From an uncultured Porphyromonadaceae bacterium (GTDB taxonomy: Bacteria > Bacteroidota > Bacteroidia > Bacteroidales > Muribaculaceae): a stretch of DNA of 14,294 bases. Shown piece after piece: positions 7,377 through 14,246 of this stretch. A program made the position numbers and the translations under genes. The stretch is taken from the NCBI GenBank assembly GCA_905193485.1, contig CAJJOX010000036.1, forward strand, positions 1 to 14,294. Reading direction: 5' to 3'. Within the stretch, counting starts at the first letter, position 1. The number at the start of each line of letters is the position of its first letter. A model generated the notes under the pieces. It was given only the letters and a program-made list of their open reading frames with translations, searched no databases and was not told where the DNA came from.

Positions 7377-7919
7377 TTATGGTTTTTTAAGATAATAATT
7401 GCTTAATCGGTCAATCGCGTTGGAATGGTAGTTGTAGTTGAACTGTTTTTTGTCGTCATAAATTATGGTCCAGGTGAAATCGGATAGAGAAACAAGCACA
7501 TGGGCTACCTCTTTTTTCTTACGGAATTCAAAGTCAAGTACCGGTATATAAGGGCTCATGACGACAATGGAATCCTTGACAAAATTATTGCTGTCGGAAA
7601 GCAGACAGAATTGCAGCGCGGCAATTTCTTCTTTGCTCAGTTTGGCAATAAGGGCATCCCGGGTGAAGTTTGGCTCAAGCTGCCCGTTTTCGATGGAGTC
7701 TGTCCATGAAACACGGTACACTTTTACCTCCTGAGGCGAAAAGAGCACGGTCGACAGATTGCGGCCAAGATGACTGTAGGCGATTGAATCGGGACCGTTC
7801 CAACGGGCACAGAATCCGGGCTTTTCCATTGTTTTCGCTTTTTCACTTTTGCCTCCTGCCGAGCAAGCTGCAAAGCATGCCACGATCATGCAGACGATGA
7901 TTGATAGTTTTGATCTCAT
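7377..7919 (-). CDS. Small lipoprotein upstream of the caspase gene (180 residues)
   Basis: The leader (hydrophobic 5-18) contains two possible lipobox cysteines: C15 in IVAC, which fits the consensus best, and C19 in FAAC. Either gives a lipid-anchored protein in the periplasm. The residues that follow (SAGGKSEKAK) are Gly/Lys/Ser-rich with no acidic cluster of the Bacteroidetes surface-export type, so a periplasm-facing anchor is slightly favoured. The body is mostly beta: YSHLGRNLSTVLF (48-60), EVKVYRVSW (64-72) and a late run VAHVLVSLSDFTWTIIYDD. The product is unrecognised. It starts 31 bases after the first barrel's stop and ends one base before the caspase start. Tethering or restraining the protease at the membrane is a reasonable guess but unsupported by a motif. 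Confidence 0.85.
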   Translation of the reverse strand: MRSKLSIIVCMIVACFAACSAGGKSEKAKTMEKPGFCARWNGPDSIAYSHLGRNLSTVLFSPQEVKVYRVSWTDSIENGQLEPNFTRDALIAKLSKEEIAALQFCLLSDSNNFVKDSIVVMSPYIPVLDFEFRKKKEVAHVLVSLSDFTWTIIYDDKKQFNYNYHSNAIDRLSNYYLKKP

Positions 7920-7949
7920 TTCGGTGAATCGATGTGGTTTTTTATTAGA

Positions 7950-8729
7950 TTAATTGAATTCGTGAGAAAATGACACGAAAATTGTGAAATGCTTTGTTTT
8001 GACGTTTTCGTAGGGATAGACGATTCCGTCAGGTGTGAAATTCTGGTTGAATAGGTTATAGTGGTCGATCTCGACGCCTCCGGTAATAGCCATGCCGGTG
8101 TTGCGTGCGCCAATCGAGAAGGTGGATGTCATTCCGTTGTTGAATTGCTTTTTATTGTTGTCGTAGGGCGCCTTCGAACTGAAATAATAATTGTAACCCG
8201 TGCCCAGTTCGATCAGCGGACTCCATTTGTCGTCTTCAAGAAGACCGATAAAGGGAGTGATGCGGATGCCTAATCCCGGGCGCACTCCATGGAGCTTATA
8301 TTTGTTCATCTCCGTGTTTTCAAATTGAGCTTCAAAGCGGCGAAATTGGTAGGAGCATGATAAGTAGATCCCGAATGGTGATAATTTGGGCGCCCATCCT
8401 ACCTTGAGGCCATATTGAATATTGCTGAAAAGATCTTTTCCTTTAAACCCGAAGAATTTGCCGGTATAGGTGTTTGCCTTGCCGCCGTTTTCCCTGATTC
8501 GGAATATTTCATAGCGGTAAGAACCGCCGATGTAGTTTTCCTCATTGATGAGTACAGTTGAAATATTGCTTATCAGTGAAGCCGGAATTTGAAATAATGT
8601 GTTGGACCAGAAATTGGAAGATCCGCCATAGAGATTGAAATTGAAGTCGCTTTGGGCGTGGGCGCGATGCGGCGCCATAAGAAGGATGCCGAGGATGAGA
8701 ACTACTAATGCGTTTTTGGTTTTTTTCAT
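7950..8729 (-). CDS. Predicted outer-membrane beta-barrel protein, first gene of the caspase operon
   Basis: The chosen start (ATG at 8729) gives 259 residues with a clean signal peptide (MKKTKN, hydrophobic 7-19, cleavage AHA25|Q26). An in-frame ATG at 8795 would add 22 residues, but it lies upstream of the predicted -7 promoter element and would bury the signal peptide. The mature part is aromatic- and glycine-rich with amphipathic strands, for example KHFTIFVSFSHEF at the C-terminus, where a penultimate Phe fits an outer-membrane barrel signal. It is a paralogue of the product at 4017-4775, sharing GFKGKDLF/GLTARDLL, VRPGLG/FRPGIG, YN...S.K and GGVEIDHYNLF/GGIFVDINHF blocks. It leads the operon, 30 bases before the lipoprotein gene. 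It may form an outer-membrane pore or anchor for the caspase module. The family is unnamed to me. Confidence 0.83.
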   Translation of the reverse strand: MKKTKNALVVLILGILLMAPHRAHAQSDFNFNLYGGSSNFWSNTLFQIPASLISNISTVLINEENYIGGSYRYEIFRIRENGGKANTYTGKFFGFKGKDLFSNIQYGLKVGWAPKLSPFGIYLSCSYQFRRFEAQFENTEMNKYKLHGVRPGLGIRITPFIGLLEDDKWSPLIELGTGYNYYFSSKAPYDNNKKQFNNGMTSTFSIGARNTGMAITGGVEIDHYNLFNQNFTPDGIVYPYENVKTKHFTIFVSFSHEFN

Positions 8730-8780
8730 GTGGATTGGTTTTTGGAATTGGTGCGTTTGATGTAATGAATTTGCGATGCG

Positions 8781-8813
8781 CAAATTTACACACAATTTAA
8801 AAATTACCCCCCC
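8781..8813 (-). promoter_or_regulatory. Candidate promoter of the caspase operon with a G7 tract in place of the -33 box
   Basis: On the minus strand TAAATTTG (8788-8781) matches the Bacteroidetes -7 consensus TAnnTTTG exactly and would start transcription near 8774, about 45 bases before the first gene. No TTTG is present 19-21 bases upstream. That position is occupied by seven consecutive G (8813-8807). The promoter may therefore depend on an activator, or the tract may tune its strength. This is a prediction. Confidence 0.45.
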
Positions 8814-8855
8814 GATTGGCTAATAATAAATAACAAAACATAAAAAGTGTTTATT

Positions 8856-8894
8856 GGGGTTGAGGGTTTGTGGACGGACGGGTTGGATGGTTGG
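8856..8894 (+). other. G-rich stretch between the divergent promoters
   Basis: Within 39 bases the plus strand carries runs GGGG (8856-8859), GGG (8864-8866), GG (8872, 8876), GGG (8880-8882) and GG (8885, 8889, 8893). Four or more runs of at least two G could form a two-tetrad quadruplex, but only three runs reach GGG. It overlaps the -33 element of the acyltransferase promoter. There is no coding sequence here. Confidence 0.4.
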
Positions 8895-8913
8895 AAATGA
8901 TGTGTTAATTTTG
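8883..8913 (+). promoter_or_regulatory. Candidate promoter of the acyltransferase gene
   Basis: TTG (8883-8885) is followed after 20 bases by TAATTTTG (8906-8913), an exact TAnnTTTG -7 element at the standard Bacteroidetes spacing. Transcription would begin around 8920, leaving a leader of about 55 bases before the ATG at 8976. This is the best-formed promoter candidate in the window. Confidence 0.6.
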
Positions 8914-8975
8914 CATTTGTCAGTTGAGATTGCTGTGTTTGTCTTTTTTAACTGATTGATGTCCTTATGTGAAAG

Positions 8976-10043
8976 ATGAGCGATTCGGTGAAATATACAT
9001 GCGGTGGTGACGGTCGGTTTCTTAAATGGGTCGCATATCTTCAGATCATAGGTATCGTTTTTGTGGTGCTCGGACACTCGTTTCATGAATATCCCGATGG
9101 GGAGATGGGGCATACAACGTTGCTTTACAGGATGATGTATAGTTTCAGAATGCCGTTGTTCATGTTCGTTTCGGGTTTCCTGATGGTATATACGACTTTT
9201 TCACGGGGAAGAAGTCTTCCGTGGCGGAAGTTTGCACTGTCGAAGGTGAAACGCCTGATGGTGCCTTTTGTGGTTTTGTCGCTGATCACCTTTGTGCCGC
9301 GTGCACTTTTGTCGGGTATTGCGGATGATCCGGTTGAACTTGATATTCGTTCGCTGGCCGGATCACTGGTGATAAGCGGGCGGTCGGTGATACCGTTTTT
9401 CTGGTTTTTACAGGCAAGTTTCACTCTGTTGCTTGTGAATTATGCGGTCTTATTGTTTGCGAACCGGAGAGGATGGAATCAGGCATATGTGTATTCGGTT
9501 CTTATCCTCGGTTTTACGCTTCTGCCGTTTGTTCCGATCGGGTGCGGCCACGTGTTTGCATTGGGCGATGCCATAAGACTGGGCGTTTTTTTTGTGCTCG
9601 GAGCTGCATATGCCCATTCATATCGGTCGGTCGACCGCGTGATTCGATGGACGTCGTTTGCGACGGTCACGTTTCTTGCGGTGTGTTGGATAGCGGCTTT
9701 TTTCACCACCGAAGGCACAGATCTGTCGCCGCTATGCTCTTTACTGGGAATAATGATGTGTGTGTCGGTGGCAAAATTGCTTGACAGGTACAGTATAGGC
9801 ATGCTTGATCATCTTATAGGAGCCAATTACATCATATTTCTGTTGTCGTGGTTTTGCAATGTGATCAGCCAGCAGGTGCTCCGTCACTATACGGATATGC
9901 CTTGGTGGGTCTATTCGATATTGTCGCTTTTCAGCGGCATTTATGTGCCGTGGTGGTTTTACCGTTACTTGCAGCGTCATCCTGACGGCAGGGTTGCATA
10001 TCTGGCCACTCATTTTTTCGGACAATCGTTCAGGAGGAGATAA
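8976..10043 (+). CDS. Acyltransferase family 3 integral membrane protein
   Basis: The 355-residue product has about ten hydrophobic segments, including 18-33, 53-72, 93-112, 138-161, 170-188, 203-214, 227-243, 253-266, 281-298 and 309-328. The N-terminal VVLGHSFHEY places the family's essential His at residue 34. It is followed by YSFRMPLFMFVSGFLM (55-70) and KVKRLMVPF (90-98), both typical of acyltransferase-3 (OafA/NodX-like) enzymes. These acylate extracytoplasmic sugars of polysaccharides, lipids or peptidoglycan. The Arg usually found about eleven residues before the His is replaced by Gln23 (YLQIIGI), which may mark a subfamily or altered chemistry. The acceptor cannot be told from sequence. 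The gene is divergent from the caspase operon and may be cotranscribed with the gene 81 bases downstream. Confidence 0.9.
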   Translation: MSDSVKYTCGGDGRFLKWVAYLQIIGIVFVVLGHSFHEYPDGEMGHTTLLYRMMYSFRMPLFMFVSGFLMVYTTFSRGRSLPWRKFALSKVKRLMVPFVVLSLITFVPRALLSGIADDPVELDIRSLAGSLVISGRSVIPFFWFLQASFTLLLVNYAVLLFANRRGWNQAYVYSVLILGFTLLPFVPIGCGHVFALGDAIRLGVFFVLGAAYAHSYRSVDRVIRWTSFATVTFLAVCWIAAFFTTEGTDLSPLCSLLGIMMCVSVAKLLDRYSIGMLDHLIGANYIIFLLSWFCNVISQQVLRHYTDMPWWVYSILSLFSGIYVPWWFYRYLQRHPDGRVAYLATHFFGQSFRRR

Positions 10044-10124
10044 TATGGGGCGATCGCTGTCGGCGGGAAAAGCTTAAAAATGTATAATGAGATCAACGGA
10101 TAATTTGTGAAAAAAAGACGATAA

Positions 10125-10784
10125 ATGGAATTGATAATCGAAGACGAATTCAGATCTTGCGTGCCCGGCTACCGGGCTATGCTTTTTGAATGTGATGTGG
10201 TCAATTGCGAGACAGGCGAGGCGCAGGTGGCTGAGATGCGCGATATAGCCGATGATATCATGCGACGCTATGCGGTGGAAGATATCAACAAAATTCCGGC
10301 AATAGCCACCACTCGGGCGGCATATAAGACATGCGGCAAGGATCCGAACCGCTACAGGCCTTCGCAGGAACAGATGATGCGCCGTATAGTGCGCGGACTC
10401 GGGTTGTATAATGTGAGCGCGCTGGTTGATGCCGGAAACCAGCTGTCGTTGGTTTCGGGATGTTCGGTGGGTTGTTTCGATGCCGATAAAGTGGTCGGCG
10501 ACTGTCTCAGGCTTGGTATCGGCCGCGAGGGTGAACCATATGAGGGTATCGGTCGTGGACCGTTGAATATCGCCGGCCTGCCGGTTTTTCGCGATGATGC
10601 CGGAGGGATCGGAACGCCGACAAGCGACAATGAACGCACAAAACTGTCGATGGCTACACGCAGGCTGCTGGTGACCGTGCATTTGTTTGACGCCACGGTC
10701 GATGCCGCCTTTGTCGCCGAAACGTTCGTTGATCTGTTCACGCGTCACGGAGGAGCGACAGACATAAGGTGGCGGATTTATTGA
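10125..10784 (+). CDS. B3/B4 (tRNA-editing-like) domain protein
   Basis: The cytoplasmic 219-residue product is essentially a stand-alone B3/B4 domain, the fold that edits mischarged tRNA in the beta subunit of phenylalanyl-tRNA synthetase. Visible blocks are TTRAAYKTCGKDPNRYRPS (62-80), GLYNVSALVDAGN (93-105), YEGIGRGPLNIAGLPVFRD (139-157) and IGTPTSDNERT (162-172). These match free-standing bacterial B3/4 proteins, whose exact substrate is generally unknown. No synthetase domains are attached. The start ATG at 10125 follows an A-rich leader with little Shine-Dalgarno. The gene ends just before a strong terminator and may share a transcript with the acyltransferase gene, though no functional link between them is evident. 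Confidence 0.9.
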   Translation: MELIIEDEFRSCVPGYRAMLFECDVVNCETGEAQVAEMRDIADDIMRRYAVEDINKIPAIATTRAAYKTCGKDPNRYRPSQEQMMRRIVRGLGLYNVSALVDAGNQLSLVSGCSVGCFDADKVVGDCLRLGIGREGEPYEGIGRGPLNIAGLPVFRDDAGGIGTPTSDNERTKLSMATRRLLVTVHLFDATVDAAFVAETFVDLFTRHGGATDIRWRIY

Positions 10785-10795
10785 ACGGGCTATGA

Positions 10796-10844
10796 AAAAC
10801 AACAGCGGCGTCATTCTTTTGCAGAATGGCGCCGCTGCTGTTTT
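10796..10844. terminator. Strong, probably bidirectional intrinsic terminator
   Basis: Arms 10803-10816 and 10824-10837 form a 14-base stem with one T-G pair, closing a 7-base loop (10817-10823). The right side runs into TTTTATT (10841-10847) and the left is preceded by AAAAAC (10795-10800), so it can end transcription of the B3/B4 gene from the left and ferritin from the right. AAAAC and GTTTT can also pair outside the main stem. Confidence 0.9.
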
Positions 10845-10858
10845 ATTCAGGGCTCGTA

Positions 10859-11377
10859 TTATTGAGCTGCAAGAGGCGAGGGAACAGTGTAGGTGCGTGA
10901 GCCGAGTTCCTGATCAAGCATATACTGCCCCATGCCGTCATCGCCGATAAGGGTGTATTTGTCAATGAGCGTGCGGCAGTTGTCTTCCTCTTCAACCTGT
11001 TCGCTGACAAACCAGTTGAGGCGGTCGCGGGTCGCATAGTCGTGTTCGGCTTCGGCGAGCGCGTAGAGGTCGTTGATGAGTGCGGTCACTTTCTGTTCGT
11101 GTTCGAGCGTGGCTTTGAATGCGTCGAGGGGCGATTGCCAAGTGGTGGGAACAGCATCGATGGCTTTGAGTGTCACACGGCCGCCGCGCTGGTTGAGATA
11201 GTTGATGAAGATCTGGGCGTGAGCCTGCTCTTCCTGAAACTGGATGCGGAACCAGTTGGCAACGCCTGTGCGGCCTTCGGCCTCGAAGTGCATTGCCATT
11301 GAGAGATAGAGATATGCCGACCAGAATTCGGCATTGATCTGGGCGTTTATTGCGTCCTGTACTTTGTTGCTAATCAT
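10859..11377 (-). CDS. ftnA: Non-haem bacterial ferritin
   Basis: This cytoplasmic 24-subunit iron-storage protein oxidises Fe(II) and holds it as ferric mineral. The 172-residue product has the normal four-helix length. All ferroxidase ligands sit at the same numbers as in E. coli FtnA: E17, E50, H53, E94 and Q127, with Y24. The third-site residues E49, E126, E129 and E130 are also present, so it should be active. The NWF and EEEDN segments are typical of bacterial non-haem ferritins and exclude bacterioferritin and Dps. It lies 75 bases after yidC on the same strand. No clear TAnnTTTG promoter was found in that gap, so read-through from yidC or an unrecognised regulated promoter is possible. 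It ends at the shared hairpin terminator. Confidence 0.96.
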   Translation of the reverse strand: MISNKVQDAINAQINAEFWSAYLYLSMAMHFEAEGRTGVANWFRIQFQEEQAHAQIFINYLNQRGGRVTLKAIDAVPTTWQSPLDAFKATLEHEQKVTALINDLYALAEAEHDYATRDRLNWFVSEQVEEEDNCRTLIDKYTLIGDDGMGQYMLDQELGSRTYTVPSPLAAQ

Positions 11378-11452
11378 TTTGGTTGTTTATTTGGTTAAAT
11401 GAGTTCAACATTTTAGTCTGACTGATTGCCTGCGTGACGGCTGAGGGGGATG

Positions 11453-13561
11453 TCAGCGGCGTCCGCCTTTCTTGCCACGCTGTTTTTCCTGTTCGCGCAG
11501 CATTGCCTGCTGTTTGCGCTGCGCTTCTTCGAGTCTGGCCATGAATCCGCTTTTCTTTTTGGGCTTTGCGGCATTGGCTTTCATCGTGGCTCGGACTTTG
11601 TCTTCATCGACTACACGGCGGAAGATGTAGGTCTGGATGATGGTGATGAGGAGCGAGAGCAGATAGTAGTAGCTGAGGCCTGCGGCATAGTTGTTGAAGA
11701 ACACCAGGAACATCACGGGCATGAGATACATCATCCATTTCATGGCGGGCATCTGTGTGCCGCCCGGCTGGTTCTGGAGGTTGATGCGGGTGTAGATGAT
11801 GTTGACGGCTGTCATGAGAAGGCAGAATAGGCTGAGGTGGTCGCCGAGCATCGGTATCGAGAAGGGAAGAGGGATGATTGCATCGGGAGCCGAAAGGTCG
11901 GTAGCCCACAGGAACGATTCGCCACGCAGCTCGATTGCGCATGGGAAGAAACGGAACATGGCGATGAGGATCGGAAGCTGAAGGAGCATTGGCAGACAGC
12001 CCGACATGGGGTTGGCACCGGCGCTCGAATAGAGCTTCATCGTTTCCTGCTGTCGCTTCATCGCATTTTCCTTGCCGGGATATTTGTCGTTGATTTCTTT
12101 GATTTCCGGGGCTAAGACACGCATTTTTGCCTGCGACATGTAGCTCTTGTAGGTGAATGGGAAGAGAATGATCTTGATGAAAATTGTAAGTAGGAGGATT
12201 ATGATGCCGTAGTTGGCGATGAACCCGCCGAGGAAATCGAACACCGGTATGACGATCAGCGTGTTGATCCAGCGGAATATGCCCCATCCGAGAGGCAGGA
12301 GTTTGGTGAATTTGAGATCCTTCTCGGGCACGATGGTGTCGGAGAGGTCAGAGAGCAGGGGATAGGAGTTGGGACCGATAAAGAATGTGAGTGAAGCCGG
12401 TGTGGCGAGATCGGATTTGTATTCATGTCGTGCCGACATTTCCAGATCCTTGACAAAAACGACGTCGCTGTTGAGGTTTTTGGTCGATAAGTCGGCTTTG
12501 TTGAAGCCCTGTTGGGCGACAAGGACTGTGGAGAAGAACTGGTTTTTGAAAGCGATCCACTGTAACGGTTCGTCAACTTTTTTCGTTTCGTCGGAGCGTT
12601 CGCTGAGGTTGTCGACATCGCCGCCTGCGGTCATGTAATAGAGTGCGCTGTTGTCTGATTCAAACATCCTTCCGGCTTCGTTGCGGAGCATTTTCTGGCT
12701 CCAGGCGAAGTCCATGCTTGAAATTGTGGGCGCAATGATCTCGTCCATACCTTCCTGCACAAGATCCATTCTGACGGTATAGTCAGAGCCTTTGCGGAGG
12801 GTGTAGCGTATGCCAAGCATCACGCCGTCGCCGGGTGTGAGCCGCATGAGCACCGTGGTGTCTGATTCCTGCACGGCGTCGAAGTAGAATTGGCGGGTGT
12901 CGTATTTTGTGTCACCGGCAGTGATGATAAATCCGTAGTTGTCGTCGCCTTTGGATATCGGGCAAACCTGTCCGCCGGAATAACGTGTATATTTGGGATC
13001 AAGAAGCTCGGCCTGAGTGATCATGCCTCCTTTTGATGCGATGGTTAGGTTGAGCACGTCGTTTTTCAGCTGCACGGTGGCGGTGTCGTTGCCGGAACGG
13101 AAACGGGCAAATCCCTGATAGCGTGTGGCGTCGTCGATGGCTGCGTTGAGCTTTTCAAGTGCTGCATTGGCTATGTCGACGGGAAGCGAGTCGCTTGACG
13201 GATAGAGCAGCGCGGATGCCGGAATGGCTTTGCCTCCCATGATGATTTCGCCGCTTACTGTGGCACCTGAATCGACGGGAAGAGTCAGCCGCACGTCTTT
13301 CGCCGTAAGTGTGTAGGCATTGCCGTCAGCATTCAGCACGCCGTTGTTTTTGATTGTGGCGGCGATATCGGCCCCCCGCCCGGCGGGGGCTCCGGTGAGC
13401 GTGGGGTCGGGAGCTTCGGCTTTTTTCTGTTCGGCAGCCAACTGTTCCTGGCGGGCTTTTTCAGCTTTTTTGATGTCGGCCTCAGAGGGCTTGTTGATGT
13501 ACATGAACACCATGATCACGATGCCCATGAGCAGAAGTCCGGTAAGGGTGTTTTTGTTCAT
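11453..13561 (-). CDS. yidC: Membrane protein insertase YidC/Oxa1
   Basis: YidC inserts and folds inner-membrane proteins, alone or with SecYEG. The 702-residue product has an N-terminal membrane anchor (6-21), a Lys/Ala/Glu-rich linker (24-60) and a large periplasmic domain (about 80-400, with SKGGMITQAELLDP at 176-189). The conserved insertase core (about 425-648) has segments near 431-447, 450-469, 521-540, 573-592, 609-625 and 629-648. The core contains GCLPMLLQLPILIAMF (521-536). In the hydrophilic groove, where E. coli has Arg366, this protein has Lys463 (TIFIKIILFP), which keeps the positive charge. A basic tail (655-702) should contact the ribosome. Its ATG overlaps the pyrG stop as ATGA (13558-13561), so the two are cotranscribed and coupled. 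The length fits Bacteroidetes YidC, which is longer than in E. coli. Confidence 0.97.
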   Translation of the reverse strand: MNKNTLTGLLLMGIVIMVFMYINKPSEADIKKAEKARQEQLAAEQKKAEAPDPTLTGAPAGRGADIAATIKNNGVLNADGNAYTLTAKDVRLTLPVDSGATVSGEIIMGGKAIPASALLYPSSDSLPVDIANAALEKLNAAIDDATRYQGFARFRSGNDTATVQLKNDVLNLTIASKGGMITQAELLDPKYTRYSGGQVCPISKGDDNYGFIITAGDTKYDTRQFYFDAVQESDTTVLMRLTPGDGVMLGIRYTLRKGSDYTVRMDLVQEGMDEIIAPTISSMDFAWSQKMLRNEAGRMFESDNSALYYMTAGGDVDNLSERSDETKKVDEPLQWIAFKNQFFSTVLVAQQGFNKADLSTKNLNSDVVFVKDLEMSARHEYKSDLATPASLTFFIGPNSYPLLSDLSDTIVPEKDLKFTKLLPLGWGIFRWINTLIVIPVFDFLGGFIANYGIIILLLTIFIKIILFPFTYKSYMSQAKMRVLAPEIKEINDKYPGKENAMKRQQETMKLYSSAGANPMSGCLPMLLQLPILIAMFRFFPCAIELRGESFLWATDLSAPDAIIPLPFSIPMLGDHLSLFCLLMTAVNIIYTRINLQNQPGGTQMPAMKWMMYLMPVMFLVFFNNYAAGLSYYYLLSLLITIIQTYIFRRVVDEDKVRATMKANAAKPKKKSGFMARLEEAQRKQQAMLREQEKQRGKKGGRR
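13373..13389. repeat. All-GC 17-base inverted repeat inside yidC
   Basis: CCCCCGCC (13373-13380) and GGCGGGGG (13382-13389) are perfect reverse complements around one central C. In frame it encodes the Pro-Ala-Gly-Arg-Gly part of the low-complexity linker (about residues 58-64), so the reading frame is intact. It is much more GC-rich than the surroundings and could be a small insertion tolerated in the linker. Confidence 0.7.
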
Positions 13562-14235
13562 TTTATACTTTTATACGTTGTGTTTTCTGATTGCTGTTTT
13601 TTGACCCGCATGGCGGCATAGTCAATGGCGGCGCGGACGAAGTCGACGAACAGAGGGTTCGGGTGAAGCACACGTCCTGTGTATTCGGGGTGATATTGTG
13701 TGCCGACATACCATCGTTTTTCGGGGAGCTCAACCACTTCCACAAGATGGGTGGCGGGGTTTTCGCCCACACACCGCATGCCTGCCTGCTCGAATCGCGG
13801 GCGGTAGTCGTTGTTGAATTCGAAACGGTGACGGTGGCGTTCGTTGACAGTTGTTGTCCCGTAGGCTTTTGCGGCTGTAGAGTCGGCATCAAGCCGGCAT
13901 TCATAGGCGCCGAGCCGCATTGTGCCGCCGAGATTGGAAATGGATTTCTGCTCTTCCATCAGGTCGATGACATTGTGGGAAGTGGCGGGATTCATTTCTG
14001 TCGAGTTGGCGTCGTGGAGACCGAGCACGTTGCGGGCGAATTCGATGACCATACACTGCATGCCGAGGCATATGCCGAAGGTGGGCACGTCGTGCTCGCG
14101 GCACCATCGAAGAGCCGTGAATTTGCCTTCGATGCCGCGCTGGCCGAAGCCGGGGGCTACGATTACACCGTCAAGGCCTGACAGGAGATCGTCGACGTTT
14201 GTGTCGTTGATCTTCTCGCTGTGGATATAGCGCAA
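13558..14235 (-). CDS. pyrG: CTP synthase, C-terminal glutamine amidotransferase part; upstream portion missing or disrupted
   Basis: CTP synthase aminates UTP to CTP with ammonia from glutamine. Only the class I glutaminase domain is visible. It has GFGQRGIEGK (29-38), GICLGMQC (54-61) with nucleophile C56, LGGTMRLGAYEC (102-113), ERHRHRFEFNN (132-142), and YHPEYTGR (181-188) with H182 and E184. Numbering is from a TTG at 14235. That TTG is only the first callable start: homology continues upstream in frame as a DRRLDL segment and probably an AAT segment (14257-14265). Between them an in-frame TAA (14254-14256) stands where Tyr is expected. Beyond that the last 30 or so bases do not look like pyrG. 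About 300 N-terminal synthetase residues are therefore absent. A nonsense mutation, a rearrangement or an assembly error at the sequence end are all possible; the last is likeliest. The stop overlaps the yidC start (ATGA). Confidence 0.88.
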   Translation of the reverse strand: MRYIHSEKINDTNVDDLLSGLDGVIVAPGFGQRGIEGKFTALRWCREHDVPTFGICLGMQCMVIEFARNVLGLHDANSTEMNPATSHNVIDLMEEQKSISNLGGTMRLGAYECRLDADSTAAKAYGTTTVNERHRHRFEFNNDYRPRFEQAGMRCVGENPATHLVEVVELPEKRWYVGTQYHPEYTGRVLHPNPLFVDFVRAAIDYAAMRVKKQQSENTTYKSIK

Positions 14236-14246
14236 GTCGAGCCGGC

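Noticed and set aside
8730..8795. Upstream in-frame ATG extending the first barrel protein by 22 residues
   Set aside because: It starts before the predicted -7 promoter element and would place polar residues before an otherwise standard signal peptide.
10074..10814. Minus-strand open frame of 246 codons
   Set aside because: It is antisense to the B3/B4-domain gene, runs through the terminator hairpin and has a translation without family character.
11604..12287. Minus-strand open frame of 227 codons in another frame of yidC
   Set aside because: The overlapping YidC frame is clearly the real one; this product is His/Pro/Arg-rich, as expected from a shifted frame.
13591..14181. Plus-strand open frame of 196 codons
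   Set aside because: It is antisense to the pyrG glutaminase domain, which has all catalytic motifs.
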